Below are positions 44,500 through 53,656 of a stretch of DNA of 64,000 bases, piece by piece. The position numbers and the translations under genes were made by a program. The notes below the pieces were generated by a model that had not been told where the DNA came from, did no database searches, and was given only the letters and a program-made list of their open reading frames with translations. Positions within the stretch are counted from its first letter, which is position 1; the number at the start of each line of letters is the position of its first letter. Source of the stretch: Candidatus Poribacteria bacterium (GTDB lineage Bacteria > Poribacteria > WGA-4E > WGA-3G); the NCBI GenBank assembly GCA_022826805.1, contig JAJDUH010000036.1, forward strand, positions 1-64,000, in the 5' to 3' direction.

Positions 44500-46536
44500 A
44501 TGAAAAACACGGATGTTGAACTCATTCAACGCGTCCTTGATGGCGATGATACTGCCTTCGCTGCGCTTGTGAAAAAATACCAAAAGCCGGTTCATGCGCT
44601 TGCCTGGCGAAAGGTCGAAGATTTTCACGTCGCCGAGGAGATTACACAGGATACGTTTCTGAGAGCATACCAGAACTTGGCGATGCTAAAGGAACCTGAA
44701 CGCTTTGCGAGTTGGCTCTATGTAATAGCCGCTAACCACTGTCGTACATGGCTCCGTAAAAAGCGTTTGCGGACACGACCGTTTGAAGATATCGACATGA
44801 TGCCGTTAGGACAGGGGACGTATTCAGGGTATGTTGTTGAAGAAAACGAGCGGGTGGTAGCAGAAACACAGCGCGAAGTCGTGAAAAAATTACTTGCAAA
44901 ACTGCCAGAAAGTGAGCGCACCGTTATCACGCTTCACTACTTTGGGGAGATGTCAAATTCGGAGATTGGAGAATTTTTGGGCGTATCTGTGAATACGATT
45001 AAGAGTCGGCTCCACCGGGCGCAGCAACGCTTAAAAAGGGAGGAATATATGATAAGAGAGGCTTTAGACGGTTTCCAAATCGCCCCACATCTCATGGAAA
45101 ACATCATGCGTGAGGTCTCGCTTATCAAACCTGTATCTTCCACTGGGAGTAAACCGTTGGTACCGTGGACGATTACCGTTTCGATGGCGGCAGCTGTGTT
45201 CTTGATGTTGGGTATCGGTAATCAGTATTTGGCACGTTTTCAGAAACCCTACAGTTTAGACGCAGCCGCAGAGAGAACAGTTGAGCTCATTGAGGCTGCT
45301 GTTGTGCTAAATCTTGAGTCTAAACCGGATGTGAAGAACCAACTCGGCAACATCGATGCCGGTGGCGGAAGCGGTGGTACCCATCAGAAAACCGATGCAG
45401 CACTGTTTTCTCTCGCCTCTGGGCACGTTGTTGATGAAGCAGGAAACCCAGTTATGGGACTTCCAATAAAGCTTGTCTCTGTTTTTGATGGCAACGGAGC
45501 TTGGTTTCCAGTTCATGAGGATCAAGGCGGTTCGCCGATAGATCCACCGACCTTCCGATCAGAAACCGACGCACAAGGACGTTTCGCTATCACTGATGTT
45601 ATTGCCGGTCCTGTGCTACTCATGCTTCCATCTGAGAACACAGCGTTTCAGCTATTGAAGGTGCAAATCGGCGGATTATTTTTCTACGCGACTGGAATGG
45701 GAGAGCGTGGGATTGTATTTGATGTAGGACAGCGGGATTACATTAAAAACATTGAAGTTACAGTGCAATCTCCACATATCCGAGGAAAGGTGCAACGCGT
45801 AAACGGGACACCAATCGTTGACGAGAGAGTTAAGCTCCGCGTCCGAACGTTCAGTCCAAATGGTAGATCCTCCAGTTCTTCGAGCACGCATACAGATACT
45901 GAAGGATACTTTAGATATTATGTAAATGGTAGGGTTGAAGACCCCACTTTTTATACGCTGTCTATAACGTATCAAGGACAGACTGTAACCGCGAATCCGA
46001 TTATCCTTAAGGCTGGGGATCCAACACATGACATTGTTTTTACGTTTGATGGTCCAGCCCCACCTTTACCCGCGCAGGTCAAAAACTTCTTCAGCGCATC
46101 CGCTTCTGCTTCCATCGGTGGACCTGGTGCAGTGGATGTTTGGGTCATCAGACCAGAAAACTGGCACGCTTATAAAATGATTAAGCGCCAGCGTTGGGAA
46201 TCCGCTCAAGCGCAAGCTGCCGCTGAAGGTGCATACCTTGTCGCAATTAACGATGAGTCCGAACAGAACTGGTTGCGGGCTGTCTTTGGAAACGAACCGA
46301 CTTGGATTGGACTCAACGACATTGCGAAAGAAGGACAGTGGCAATGGGACAACGGTGAGCCACTTACCTATACCAACTGGCGTGTGCAGGAACCCCATGA
46401 CGCCGGCGATGGAGATGAGGACTATGTTATTATGGGTCCCTCAGGGAAATGGGAAAATGTTAATCCGAGAAATAGGCGGTGGCTTTTTATTCAGACGGCT
46501 ATCATTGAGAAGGAAGAACCGCCACTGAAGAAGTAA
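44500..46536 (+). CDS. ECF sigma factor fused through a membrane span to beta domains and a C-type-lectin-like domain
   Basis: A 678-residue protein preceded by GAGGTGATTT. Residues 5-85 are sigma region 2 (VAEEITQDTFLRAYQNL, PERFASWLYVIAANHCRTWL), and residues 125-182 are region 4 (LLAKLPESERTVITLHYFGE, IGEFLGVSVNTIKSRLHRAQ). A single membrane span lies at about 220-241. Then come a glycine-rich linker, a carboxypeptidase-regulatory-like beta domain (about 300-410), a second such domain (about 425-515) and a C-type-lectin-like domain (about 545-670; WIGLNDIAKEGQWQWDNGEP). The protein would hold the sigma domain inside and the lectin outside. Direct sensing of a glycan or surface ligand is inference. 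Two secreted relatives follow. Confidence 0.88.
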   Translation: MKNTDVELIQRVLDGDDTAFAALVKKYQKPVHALAWRKVEDFHVAEEITQDTFLRAYQNLAMLKEPERFASWLYVIAANHCRTWLRKKRLRTRPFEDIDMMPLGQGTYSGYVVEENERVVAETQREVVKKLLAKLPESERTVITLHYFGEMSNSEIGEFLGVSVNTIKSRLHRAQQRLKREEYMIREALDGFQIAPHLMENIMREVSLIKPVSSTGSKPLVPWTITVSMAAAVFLMLGIGNQYLARFQKPYSLDAAAERTVELIEAAVVLNLESKPDVKNQLGNIDAGGGSGGTHQKTDAALFSLASGHVVDEAGNPVMGLPIKLVSVFDGNGAWFPVHEDQGGSPIDPPTFRSETDAQGRFAITDVIAGPVLLMLPSENTAFQLLKVQIGGLFFYATGMGERGIVFDVGQRDYIKNIEVTVQSPHIRGKVQRVNGTPIVDERVKLRVRTFSPNGRSSSSSSTHTDTEGYFRYYVNGRVEDPTFYTLSITYQGQTVTANPIILKAGDPTHDIVFTFDGPAPPLPAQVKNFFSASASASIGGPGAVDVWVIRPENWHAYKMIKRQRWESAQAQAAAEGAYLVAINDESEQNWLRAVFGNEPTWIGLNDIAKEGQWQWDNGEPLTYTNWRVQEPHDAGDGDEDYVIMGPSGKWENVNPRNRRWLFIQTAIIEKEEPPLKK

Positions 46537-46567
46537 CCCTATCTTTCGTCAAAAGGGAGACACAATT

Positions 46568-47872
46568 GTGAAACGTTCTAAATTCAAGCTCATCATAACG
46601 GCAATCGCATTGTTCATCGGTTTTGCTTTGCACACCCCTGCGCAGGAAGAGACGGGAATTTTGAGTGGGCGCGTTGTTGATTTGAGTGGAAATCCGGTTG
46701 CCGGGTTACCCGTGTTTGTTGCACCTCTTGACTCTCATGGTGAAAGCATGTGGCGGGTGTATTTGCCGCATGGATACGCCAAGCTGCGTCGTGCTCACAC
46801 AGATCCAGAAGGGCGGTTTTCTATTACAGGTATTCCTCCAGGTCCTTTGCATTTCGGTATGTTGCCTTACAATATAGATAATCTGCTCCCCACGGACTTA
46901 GAACGGATATTACATAGTGGTAGGCATACACACGGCTCTAATGTTTTTGGGATGGAATCAGACGATTTTGAACCCGATCTTGAACTCCTGTTTCTCCGCA
47001 TGCGGGGTGTCACCTTCTATCCACGCAATGATTACACGCCAGTCGCGTTTGGTATCAAACCCGGAACACATATTGATAACGTCGTTGTCACAGGGCAACC
47101 CCGAATGCGGATTCGTGGGCGGATCCTTTTCAAAGACGGAACCCCACTCCCTAACGCTCGGGTGAACCTCGACTTCAGTGCTCGCAATGTGGACCATCAT
47201 GGAAATCGACAATCCGGCGGGGCACCTCGAACAGATGCTGAAGGGTATTTTATCTTTTATCTCGACGAAAAGGATGATACCGCATTCTACACATTTTCTG
47301 TGGAATATCAAGGTCTTTTTGTCGAAGCTGAGCCCCTTCGTCTTGAACCCGGACAACGTTTTGACGGACTCACATTAACCTTTGATAGCCAACCAATTTT
47401 GCCCGAACCTACCCAGACAATGAAAACCGACACGTCTGAAATACCGTCCCAAAGAGAATCACATGCAGTGTGGATCGTAAACCCCACAAACGGCCACGCG
47501 TATAAAAAAGTTCGCGGTGAGACTCGCGATGAAGTCATTACACAAGCTACCGACGAGAAAGCGCATCTCGTCGCGATTAACGACGCGGAGGAGCAGGCAT
47601 GGTTAGAAGCGGTTTTTGGGCATGAATTCTATTGGATAGGCCTTAGTGATGTTGAAAAGGAGGGGCACTGGCAATGGGATAGCGGTGAACCTATCACTTA
47701 TGAAAACTGGTTACCTGACGGTTTCTTTTCTGAAACCTTGGATGTTGGTGAAAGAGATTACGCTGTTATGACATTTGTTGATGGGAAATGGTATGCAGTT
47801 GGTTCTGATGGTGTTATCGGGGGTATGACGCAGATGGCGATCCTTGAGAAAGCAATTAAGAGTGAAAAATAG
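46568..47872 (+). CDS. Secreted protein with carboxypeptidase-regulatory-like and C-type-lectin-like domains
   Basis: A GTG start with GGGAG upstream, 31 bases after the sigma-lectin gene; 434 residues. The signal peptide covers residues 1-26 (LIITAIALFIGFALHTPAQ). A CarboxypepD-reg-like domain (ILSGRVVDLSGNPVAGLPVF) and a second beta domain (RMRIRGRILFKDGTPLPNAR) are followed by a C-terminal C-type-lectin-like domain (FYWIGLSDVEKEGHWQWDSG). This repeats the extracellular part of the sigma protein without sigma or span. It is probably a partner or output of the same system. Confidence 0.82.
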   Translation: MKRSKFKLIITAIALFIGFALHTPAQEETGILSGRVVDLSGNPVAGLPVFVAPLDSHGESMWRVYLPHGYAKLRRAHTDPEGRFSITGIPPGPLHFGMLPYNIDNLLPTDLERILHSGRHTHGSNVFGMESDDFEPDLELLFLRMRGVTFYPRNDYTPVAFGIKPGTHIDNVVVTGQPRMRIRGRILFKDGTPLPNARVNLDFSARNVDHHGNRQSGGAPRTDAEGYFIFYLDEKDDTAFYTFSVEYQGLFVEAEPLRLEPGQRFDGLTLTFDSQPILPEPTQTMKTDTSEIPSQRESHAVWIVNPTNGHAYKKVRGETRDEVITQATDEKAHLVAINDAEEQAWLEAVFGHEFYWIGLSDVEKEGHWQWDSGEPITYENWLPDGFFSETLDVGERDYAVMTFVDGKWYAVGSDGVIGGMTQMAILEKAIKSEK

Positions 47873-47883
47873 GAGTATTTGCG

Positions 47884-49167
47884 ATGAAACGTTCAGACTT
47901 TATACAAAAACGTATAGATGCGCAGCTAATAAATCTGTCCATCTACATAGTGCTTTTCCTCACTATTGCAGTCGGCTGTAGCGACCTTCGGCAGCCTGTT
48001 CTCTCTGCAGTATCACACGGCACGACACAAGATGGTACAGTGGCGTTCTCTGGTCGCGTCGTGGGATTAGAGGGGCAGGCAGTTGCAGGGCTCTCGTTAG
48101 CGATTCAACATGTCATGTTTGGTGATTATACGGACGAGGCAGAGTGGATGCAACCACTAAAGACGGAGACAGATGAGACGGGTGCTTTTTCCTTCAGCGG
48201 CATTGCCCCTGGCCAAGTTCAATTAATATTACCACTTGATATGGATATTGAGAAACAATTTTACGTTGAACCCGAAGATGAGATCCTCTCTATCAAAATA
48301 GGGGAAGTAACTTACCATCAGGATGAACCGTACGCGTTTGGTGGAATCACGTTTACTATCACTCCGGGGGTGCACATCCGAAATGTTGAGGTTAAAGTTC
48401 GCCCGCGTATGCGGATTCGGGGACGCATCGTTTTCAACGACGGCTCTCCGCTGGCAGACACCCGTATTCGTATAGCTGTGAGACAAGAGGACCTGGATGG
48501 AAGCGGCAGTGGGAATTCAAGTGGAGGGACACAAACAGATGCCGATGGAAGATTCACGGAGTATGTTAATGAAGGCGGCCTGTATACTGTTACAGTGGCA
48601 TATCAAGACCTTTCTGTCACATCAGAGCAGTTTGTGCTCAATGCTGGGGAACGGCGGGAAGATCTCTTGTTGATGTTTGACAGTGCGCCGATTGCAACCC
48701 TGGCGGAAAATATGGAAACACCTACACCTCCAACATTCGACCGGAGGGGGGTGTGGGTCGTCAATCCTGAAAATGGGCACGCCTACAAAGAGGTTTATGT
48801 TGAGGGACCAGAGGAAGCAAGAGCCCTGGCAACTGCAGAAAATGCCTATCTCGTCTCTATTAACGACGAGATGGAACAGCAGTGGCTTGAGGGACTTTTC
48901 GACCCGGCACCCTTTTGGATCGGACTGAGTGATGTTGAAACAGAGGGACTGTGGCAGTGGGACAGTGGCGAACCTGTCACATACACGAACTGGAGCCTCA
49001 ACCAAATCTTTCCCGATGACTTGGATGATGCCGAAAAAGATTATGTCGTCAAGACTTTTACGGGGGAGTGGCAGGCTGTTGGCACTGAAAGTCCGTTCTG
49101 GCGGATTACGCGTAGGGCAATTCTCGAAGTCGATGAGTTACCTGCCCAAGCACTCACAGCGGAGTAA
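47884..49167 (+). CDS. Exported, probable lipoprotein with the same beta and C-type-lectin-like domains
   Basis: The 427-residue protein starts 11 bases after the previous gene. Its N-terminus has a hydrophobic signal ending TIAVGC, a possible lipobox. Then VAFSGRVVGLEGQAVAGLSL and RMRIRGRIVFNDGSPLADTR give two beta domains, and FWIGLSDVETEGLWQWDSGE the C-terminal lectin-like domain. It is paralogous to 46568-47872 and to the outer part of the sigma protein. The operon layout suggests a three-component surface unit. The ligand is unknown. Confidence 0.8.
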   Translation: MKRSDFIQKRIDAQLINLSIYIVLFLTIAVGCSDLRQPVLSAVSHGTTQDGTVAFSGRVVGLEGQAVAGLSLAIQHVMFGDYTDEAEWMQPLKTETDETGAFSFSGIAPGQVQLILPLDMDIEKQFYVEPEDEILSIKIGEVTYHQDEPYAFGGITFTITPGVHIRNVEVKVRPRMRIRGRIVFNDGSPLADTRIRIAVRQEDLDGSGSGNSSGGTQTDADGRFTEYVNEGGLYTVTVAYQDLSVTSEQFVLNAGERREDLLLMFDSAPIATLAENMETPTPPTFDRRGVWVVNPENGHAYKEVYVEGPEEARALATAENAYLVSINDEMEQQWLEGLFDPAPFWIGLSDVETEGLWQWDSGEPVTYTNWSLNQIFPDDLDDAEKDYVVKTFTGEWQAVGTESPFWRITRRAILEVDELPAQALTAE

Positions 49168-49222
49168 ACGCGGTTGTCCGGAAAACGGGCGAATTGTCAT
49201 ATCGTCCAGACGGTATTTATCA

Positions 49223-50302
49223 TTACGAGAGTAGATTTCCGCAATACGCGCAAGCCTGTAGTTCGATATCACCACTAAACGTTTCACACTCCGGAGTTAA
49301 GTAGGTCTCATAATTAGTAACGCAATTTGCGTTTTTGCACGTCCGTGTGGACGGACGAATGTCTCGTTTGGGAGGTTGTGTCAGGATAAGTTGTTCCAAC
49401 CCCATGAGACTGGAAATCAATGCCATCCGAATCGGCACGGCATTTGCAGATTGTTCAAAATAGGCAGCGCGGGGGTCGTCATCTAATTCGTAGGCGAGTT
49501 CATTGACGCGGGGGAGTGGATGCATAATCATCGCGTCGGGTTTCGCGTTTTTCATGACTTCCGCGTTCAGTAGGTAGCTGCCACGCACTGCAGCGGCGTC
49601 CATATTTGATGGAAGCCGTTCCTCCTGAAGCCGATTGACATAGATGACATCCAGCCTTTCAATTACCTCTGTGATACTTTCGACCTCAAGCGGTATCTGT
49701 CCATGACATTGTTCCAATTGTGCAAGCACCCACGGCGGCATCTGTAGCGGATTTGGCGCGATGTGAACCAATTGCCCACCAAACCGTGCGACTGCGAGCG
49801 CGAACGAATGTGCGGCTCTGCCAAACTGCAAGTCTCCGCAGATGCCGACGGTTAACCCTTCGACCTTCGATTTTCGGCGCGTAATGGTATAGAGATCAGC
49901 GAGTGCTTGTGTTGGATGCGTGTGGCTTCCATCCCCTCCATTGATGACAGGGATATGTGTGTACTGTGCCATGACGCGTGCCGAACCTGCCCAACTATGG
50001 CGCACAACGATAATGTCGGCGTAATTCGTCACCATTCGCGCGGTATCGGCGAGGGTTTCACCTTTACTAACGGAAGTCGCGCTTGGATCGGCAAAGCCGA
50101 GAGTTCCGCCGTTGAGGCGTTCCATTGCGCTTTCAAAGGAGAGCCGGGTCCGTGTGCTCGGTTCATAGAAAAGCGTTGCGAGCAACTTGCTGCGGCAGAT
50201 TCCCGCCCATGTCTCCAGTTGTGCCTGCATGCCTGCTGCGAGTCGAAAAATCTGTTCAATCTCAAAATTCGACAGATCGTCGAGTGTTACCAGATGCCGC
50301 AT
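49223..50302 (-). CDS. pyrB: Aspartate carbamoyltransferase with a C-terminal PyrI-like zinc tail
   Basis: A 359-residue protein with AGAGGAGG before the ATG. Carbamoyl-phosphate site: FYEPSTRTRLSFESAM; HPTQALADLYT and MHPLPRVNEL are also in place. It makes N-carbamoyl-aspartate in pyrimidine synthesis. Beyond the normal end at about residue 305 there are about 50 more residues with C-x4-C (CKNANC), a further C and C-x2-C (CAYC), as in the zinc domain of the regulatory chain PyrI. No allosteric nucleotide domain is present. It is followed on the same strand by no pyrI. PyrD is directly upstream. Confidence 0.9.
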   Translation of the reverse strand: MRHLVTLDDLSNFEIEQIFRLAAGMQAQLETWAGICRSKLLATLFYEPSTRTRLSFESAMERLNGGTLGFADPSATSVSKGETLADTARMVTNYADIIVVRHSWAGSARVMAQYTHIPVINGGDGSHTHPTQALADLYTITRRKSKVEGLTVGICGDLQFGRAAHSFALAVARFGGQLVHIAPNPLQMPPWVLAQLEQCHGQIPLEVESITEVIERLDVIYVNRLQEERLPSNMDAAAVRGSYLLNAEVMKNAKPDAMIMHPLPRVNELAYELDDDPRAAYFEQSANAVPIRMALISSLMGLEQLILTQPPKRDIRPSTRTCKNANCVTNYETYLTPECETFSGDIELQACAYCGNLLS

Positions 50303-50366
50303 TTTCCTCCTCTGGACGCGTATTGTGAGAGCGCCGCATTAGGTATTCAAAAAATGTATTTTTACA

Positions 50367-51293
50367 CTAACCAACTTTCAGACTTCCAACGAGTTCTTTA
50401 ACGGATCGTATGTTTGCTTTTTTGAGATGGGTGTGGATGCCTTTCACTACTTCCATTGATGCGTGTGGATTGACAAAGTTCGCTGTTCCTACTGCTACAG
50501 CGGATGCCCCGGCGATGAAAAATTCCACGGCGTCTGTTGCTGTCATGATACCACCCATCCCGACGATCGGAATAGAGACGCTTTTGTAGACCTCCCAGAC
50601 CAGTCGCAGCGCTACCGGCTTTATCGCCGGACCGGAAAGACCGCCTGTCACATTTGCGAGTTCCGGTTTCCGTGTTTCTGCGTTAATTGCCATACCGAGG
50701 AGCGTATTGATAGCGGAGAGAGCGTTTGCGCCAGCATCTTCAACGGCACGCGCAATCACGGTGATATCTGTAACGTTTGGGGATAGTTTCACTAATAGAG
50801 GTAGGTGGGTTATCGCGCGGACTGCTTTAACGAGTTGATGTGCCAGGGTTGCATCAACGCCGAAACTCATACCGCCACAATCTAAATTTGGGCAGGAGAT
50901 ATTAAGTTCTACTCCGGCGACACTGCCTGCATCGTTTAGTTTTTCGATCACTATCAGGTATTCTTCGACCGTTTTGCCGCAGACATTGACAATCACCGGT
51001 ACGTCGAAATTGCGGAGGTAGGGAAGTTTTTCCGATATGAAGCCGTCTACGCCGACGTTTTGAAGTCCAATAGCGTTGAGCATACCGGAGGGAGTTTCCA
51101 TGATGCGTTGCATCGGATTACCCGGCCACGGCACGCTGGTGACGCCTTTAACAACGACTGCCCCGAGCTGGTTCAAGTCTACGAAATCTGCGTATTCACT
51201 GCCGTAGCCGAATGTGCCGGACGCTGTCATGACGGGGTTTCGCATCTGTATCCCGCCGATGTTCACACTGAGTGACGCTTCTATTTTCTCCAT
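50367..51293 (-). CDS. pyrD: Dihydroorotate dehydrogenase, class 1B type
   Basis: ATG 51293 is preferred (308 residues, normal for the family); an in-frame start 12 codons earlier is less likely. FMN-binding TIM barrel: NPVMTASGTFGYGSEYADF, MQRIMETPSGMLNAIGLQN, then ELNISCPNLDCGGMSFG with the catalytic cysteine that marks class 1 enzymes, and IPIVGMGGIMTATDAVEFF. Class 1B enzymes normally pair with PyrK for NAD use; no pyrK is in this window. It is upstream of pyrB on the same strand with 64 bases between. Confidence 0.9.
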   Translation of the reverse strand: MEKIEASLSVNIGGIQMRNPVMTASGTFGYGSEYADFVDLNQLGAVVVKGVTSVPWPGNPMQRIMETPSGMLNAIGLQNVGVDGFISEKLPYLRNFDVPVIVNVCGKTVEEYLIVIEKLNDAGSVAGVELNISCPNLDCGGMSFGVDATLAHQLVKAVRAITHLPLLVKLSPNVTDITVIARAVEDAGANALSAINTLLGMAINAETRKPELANVTGGLSGPAIKPVALRLVWEVYKSVSIPIVGMGGIMTATDAVEFFIAGASAVAVGTANFVNPHASMEVVKGIHTHLKKANIRSVKELVGSLKVG

Positions 51294-51357
51294 AAAAATA
51301 ATAATACCAAGCCCGATTGGAAAAGTCAAGTTTTTTGTTGGGTTAGACAGGAAGGCA

Positions 51358-53298
51358 TTACCAACTCAGATAGACGACGCGAAAATCGAAAATCAACCCT
51401 AAGATGCTAATGATGGATGCGACGATCACGTCTCCGATAACTAAGCCGATGAAAAACGGGATGGAACGTCGATATAGGCGGACACCGCCTGTTGAGAGCA
51501 GTATCCGTTTAACTACCCAGCTAATTAGGAGCGGAAACCATAGTCCGGTGAAGGTCCACCAGCTTGACACGACGTATCCGACAGGGTGTAGTGGCCACTG
51601 AATGAACCGCCATCGTAAGAACAGAAGGCTGACAGCGAAGACGAACCCACCGCTGGTATAGAGTAGGCCGCTGATACTCGTTTCGGTGGGATTATAGAGC
51701 CATCCTGCGAGTCTGTTAAATGCAGCACGAGCATACCACGAACGCGCTTGTTCCAAACCTACCTGATAGGACAGATGTAGGTGGCCCCATGCAGCGGAGA
51801 GTGCGCCTACAAAAATAGCGATTGCCATTACCCATATCAATTGGGATGGGTTGAAGCGGGCTTGGTGTGCGAGTTTCAATCCCTCCAGTTGATGTGGCAT
51901 CGGGTGTGCGCGGTATGAGAGATGATTCAGCCAGAAAAAGAGCGACATCACCGATAGACTTCGATTTCCAATACGTCGTGTGCCCAGGGCGTCTGTCAAG
52001 AGTAGGTCTGGACCGGCGTTATAAAGATCGTGTGCGGGTGGACCGAGTTCGGCACGGATGCGGGTGATTGTCACGGACATGGCGAAGTAGAGTACGAAAA
52101 ACAGTGTTGCAAACCAAAGCGACATTCCCGCCTTCAGACAGAACGCCAGAATCAAAATGAGTCCAACAAGCACACCGATTCCCGCCGTTCTATAGCGCAT
52201 GGCTTCGCCCTCGTCACTTGCAGTATCTGTGTACCTACTAAAAATAGTCCGTAAGACTACCTTAATGTGTGCGCGTCCCATCCACAGTGTCCAGAGAAAG
52301 AGGGCAATCCAAACGCCTCGGATTTGTGCCATCTCTCTCGGAAATCCGATAGCGCTTCGCCAACCGAACATCTCGCCGATAATCCTTTGAAAATGCCAAA
52401 ACAGGTGGAAGAACCAACAGGAAAACCCCAAATCGAGCGGAATTAGAAAACCTACGCCGATGGCAAATGGGAAGAAACTGATGCGGAAACCCGGATTATT
52501 CATTGCGCTCCATGGCTTTTCTGCGAGCCGGAATCCGCGATAGAGCGGAATTGTGGGGAAAGCAGGATCGATTTGGTGTAAACTATAGACAAGGTTCAGT
52601 ACAGCAGCGATGCATATCCCGACCACCATCATCCGTCGATTGAAAAAGAGGTGAGACGCGGTTGACAGATTACCTGCATTTGTAGCCGCTCGTGTAATTT
52701 CGTAAGGGAGTTGGGCAATTGGGTAGGTGAGGCGTTCGTGTTCTTGCCACTGTTTACGTAACAGGACGTTGAGGCAGAGCATTGTTACGCCGATAACGAG
52801 GCAAAAACCGACCCAGATCAGCGTCGGCGGTAGCCATGCATCTATGTGTGTCTGAAGGTAGAATGTGGATTCGCCTTCGTAGAAACCTCGTAGCACCTCT
52901 TGTTTTCCAACGACGAGCCATTCAGGAAGATGTTGATGAAAGAGTTGTGCCCATTCGTTTTCGGTTGTTGCGTACCAAAAACCGTTGCCCATCAATGGCA
53001 CCAAGACTTGTAGCATATCGCGTCCGGCGAAAACGGAGGCTTGGCATAGCATTGCGTAGATTGTTAGCAATTCGCTCTGTGTAAATGCTAAACTTGGTCG
53101 CAAGCGACGTAGGATCGTACTAAATCCCATGAGGACAAGCAACGTAAACAACACATTGAAGAGCAATGCCAAACTGGTAGGGCGGTTGGAGTCCCAGATA
53201 TAACTCAGATGTAGAACCCAGTAGCTGTTAAAGGGGATGAGGAAAATACCAATCAGTGTTGCGCGTAGCGTAATGGGGCTTTTTGAAGGGTGTTTCAT
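51358..53298 (-). CDS. DUF6785-like multi-span membrane protein
   Basis: A 646-residue protein with about 12 or more spans. The segments ILRRLRPSLAFTQSELLTIY and the later RAHPMPHQLEGLKLAHQ fit the DUF6785/DUF6784 membrane proteins common in this kind of genome. The function is unknown; transport is the usual guess. It lies upstream of pyrD on the minus strand, but no functional link is evident. Compare the OPT-like protein at 15101-17089, which has a similar size and span count. Confidence 0.72.
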   Translation of the reverse strand: MKHPSKSPITLRATLIGIFLIPFNSYWVLHLSYIWDSNRPTSLALLFNVLFTLLVLMGFSTILRRLRPSLAFTQSELLTIYAMLCQASVFAGRDMLQVLVPLMGNGFWYATTENEWAQLFHQHLPEWLVVGKQEVLRGFYEGESTFYLQTHIDAWLPPTLIWVGFCLVIGVTMLCLNVLLRKQWQEHERLTYPIAQLPYEITRAATNAGNLSTASHLFFNRRMMVVGICIAAVLNLVYSLHQIDPAFPTIPLYRGFRLAEKPWSAMNNPGFRISFFPFAIGVGFLIPLDLGFSCWFFHLFWHFQRIIGEMFGWRSAIGFPREMAQIRGVWIALFLWTLWMGRAHIKVVLRTIFSRYTDTASDEGEAMRYRTAGIGVLVGLILILAFCLKAGMSLWFATLFFVLYFAMSVTITRIRAELGPPAHDLYNAGPDLLLTDALGTRRIGNRSLSVMSLFFWLNHLSYRAHPMPHQLEGLKLAHQARFNPSQLIWVMAIAIFVGALSAAWGHLHLSYQVGLEQARSWYARAAFNRLAGWLYNPTETSISGLLYTSGGFVFAVSLLFLRWRFIQWPLHPVGYVVSSWWTFTGLWFPLLISWVVKRILLSTGGVRLYRRSIPFFIGLVIGDVIVASIISILGLIFDFRVVYLSW

Positions 53299-53388
53299 CT
53301 TTTTTCATTATGTGTTTGGCGATAGATAGGTATACCCTTGCCTCGGGCTAAGGCGTGGTTGAAGAAACTTGGGAGGAGATAACAAGAG

Positions 53389-53607
53389 ATGGTGACCGTG
53401 GTGGTATTTGGTTTCGTTGTTATAGTTATGATATGTGGTGGGACGTTGCTTGCGCGTCTGGCAACGGTTGCCAAATCCAAGGGTTCGTGGGTGTGGGGTT
53501 TCTTCATACTCATCGTGCTTGTCTGTGTTCCACTTTTCCTGATAGGTCTCTGCGTGTGGTTCCTCCACTTTATCGGGATATCACCGAGACAATTTAGTCC
53601 GTTTTAA
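53389..53607 (+). CDS. Small two-span membrane protein (possible gene)
   Basis: A 72-residue frame with two hydrophobic helices (VVVFGFVVIVMICGGTLLA and GFFILIVLVCVPLFLIGL). A strong GGGAGGAGA lies about 11 bases before the ATG. It is the only plus-strand frame between two minus-strand genes. Hydrophobic composition plus a good ribosome site make it plausible, but no homology is recognised. Confidence 0.5.
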   Translation: MVTVVVFGFVVIVMICGGTLLARLATVAKSKGSWVWGFFILIVLVCVPLFLIGLCVWFLHFIGISPRQFSPF

Positions 53608-53656
53608 ATAGCGTGTTAAGGCATTTGCGCATTCCACCGATAGGCCTCTGGCACTA

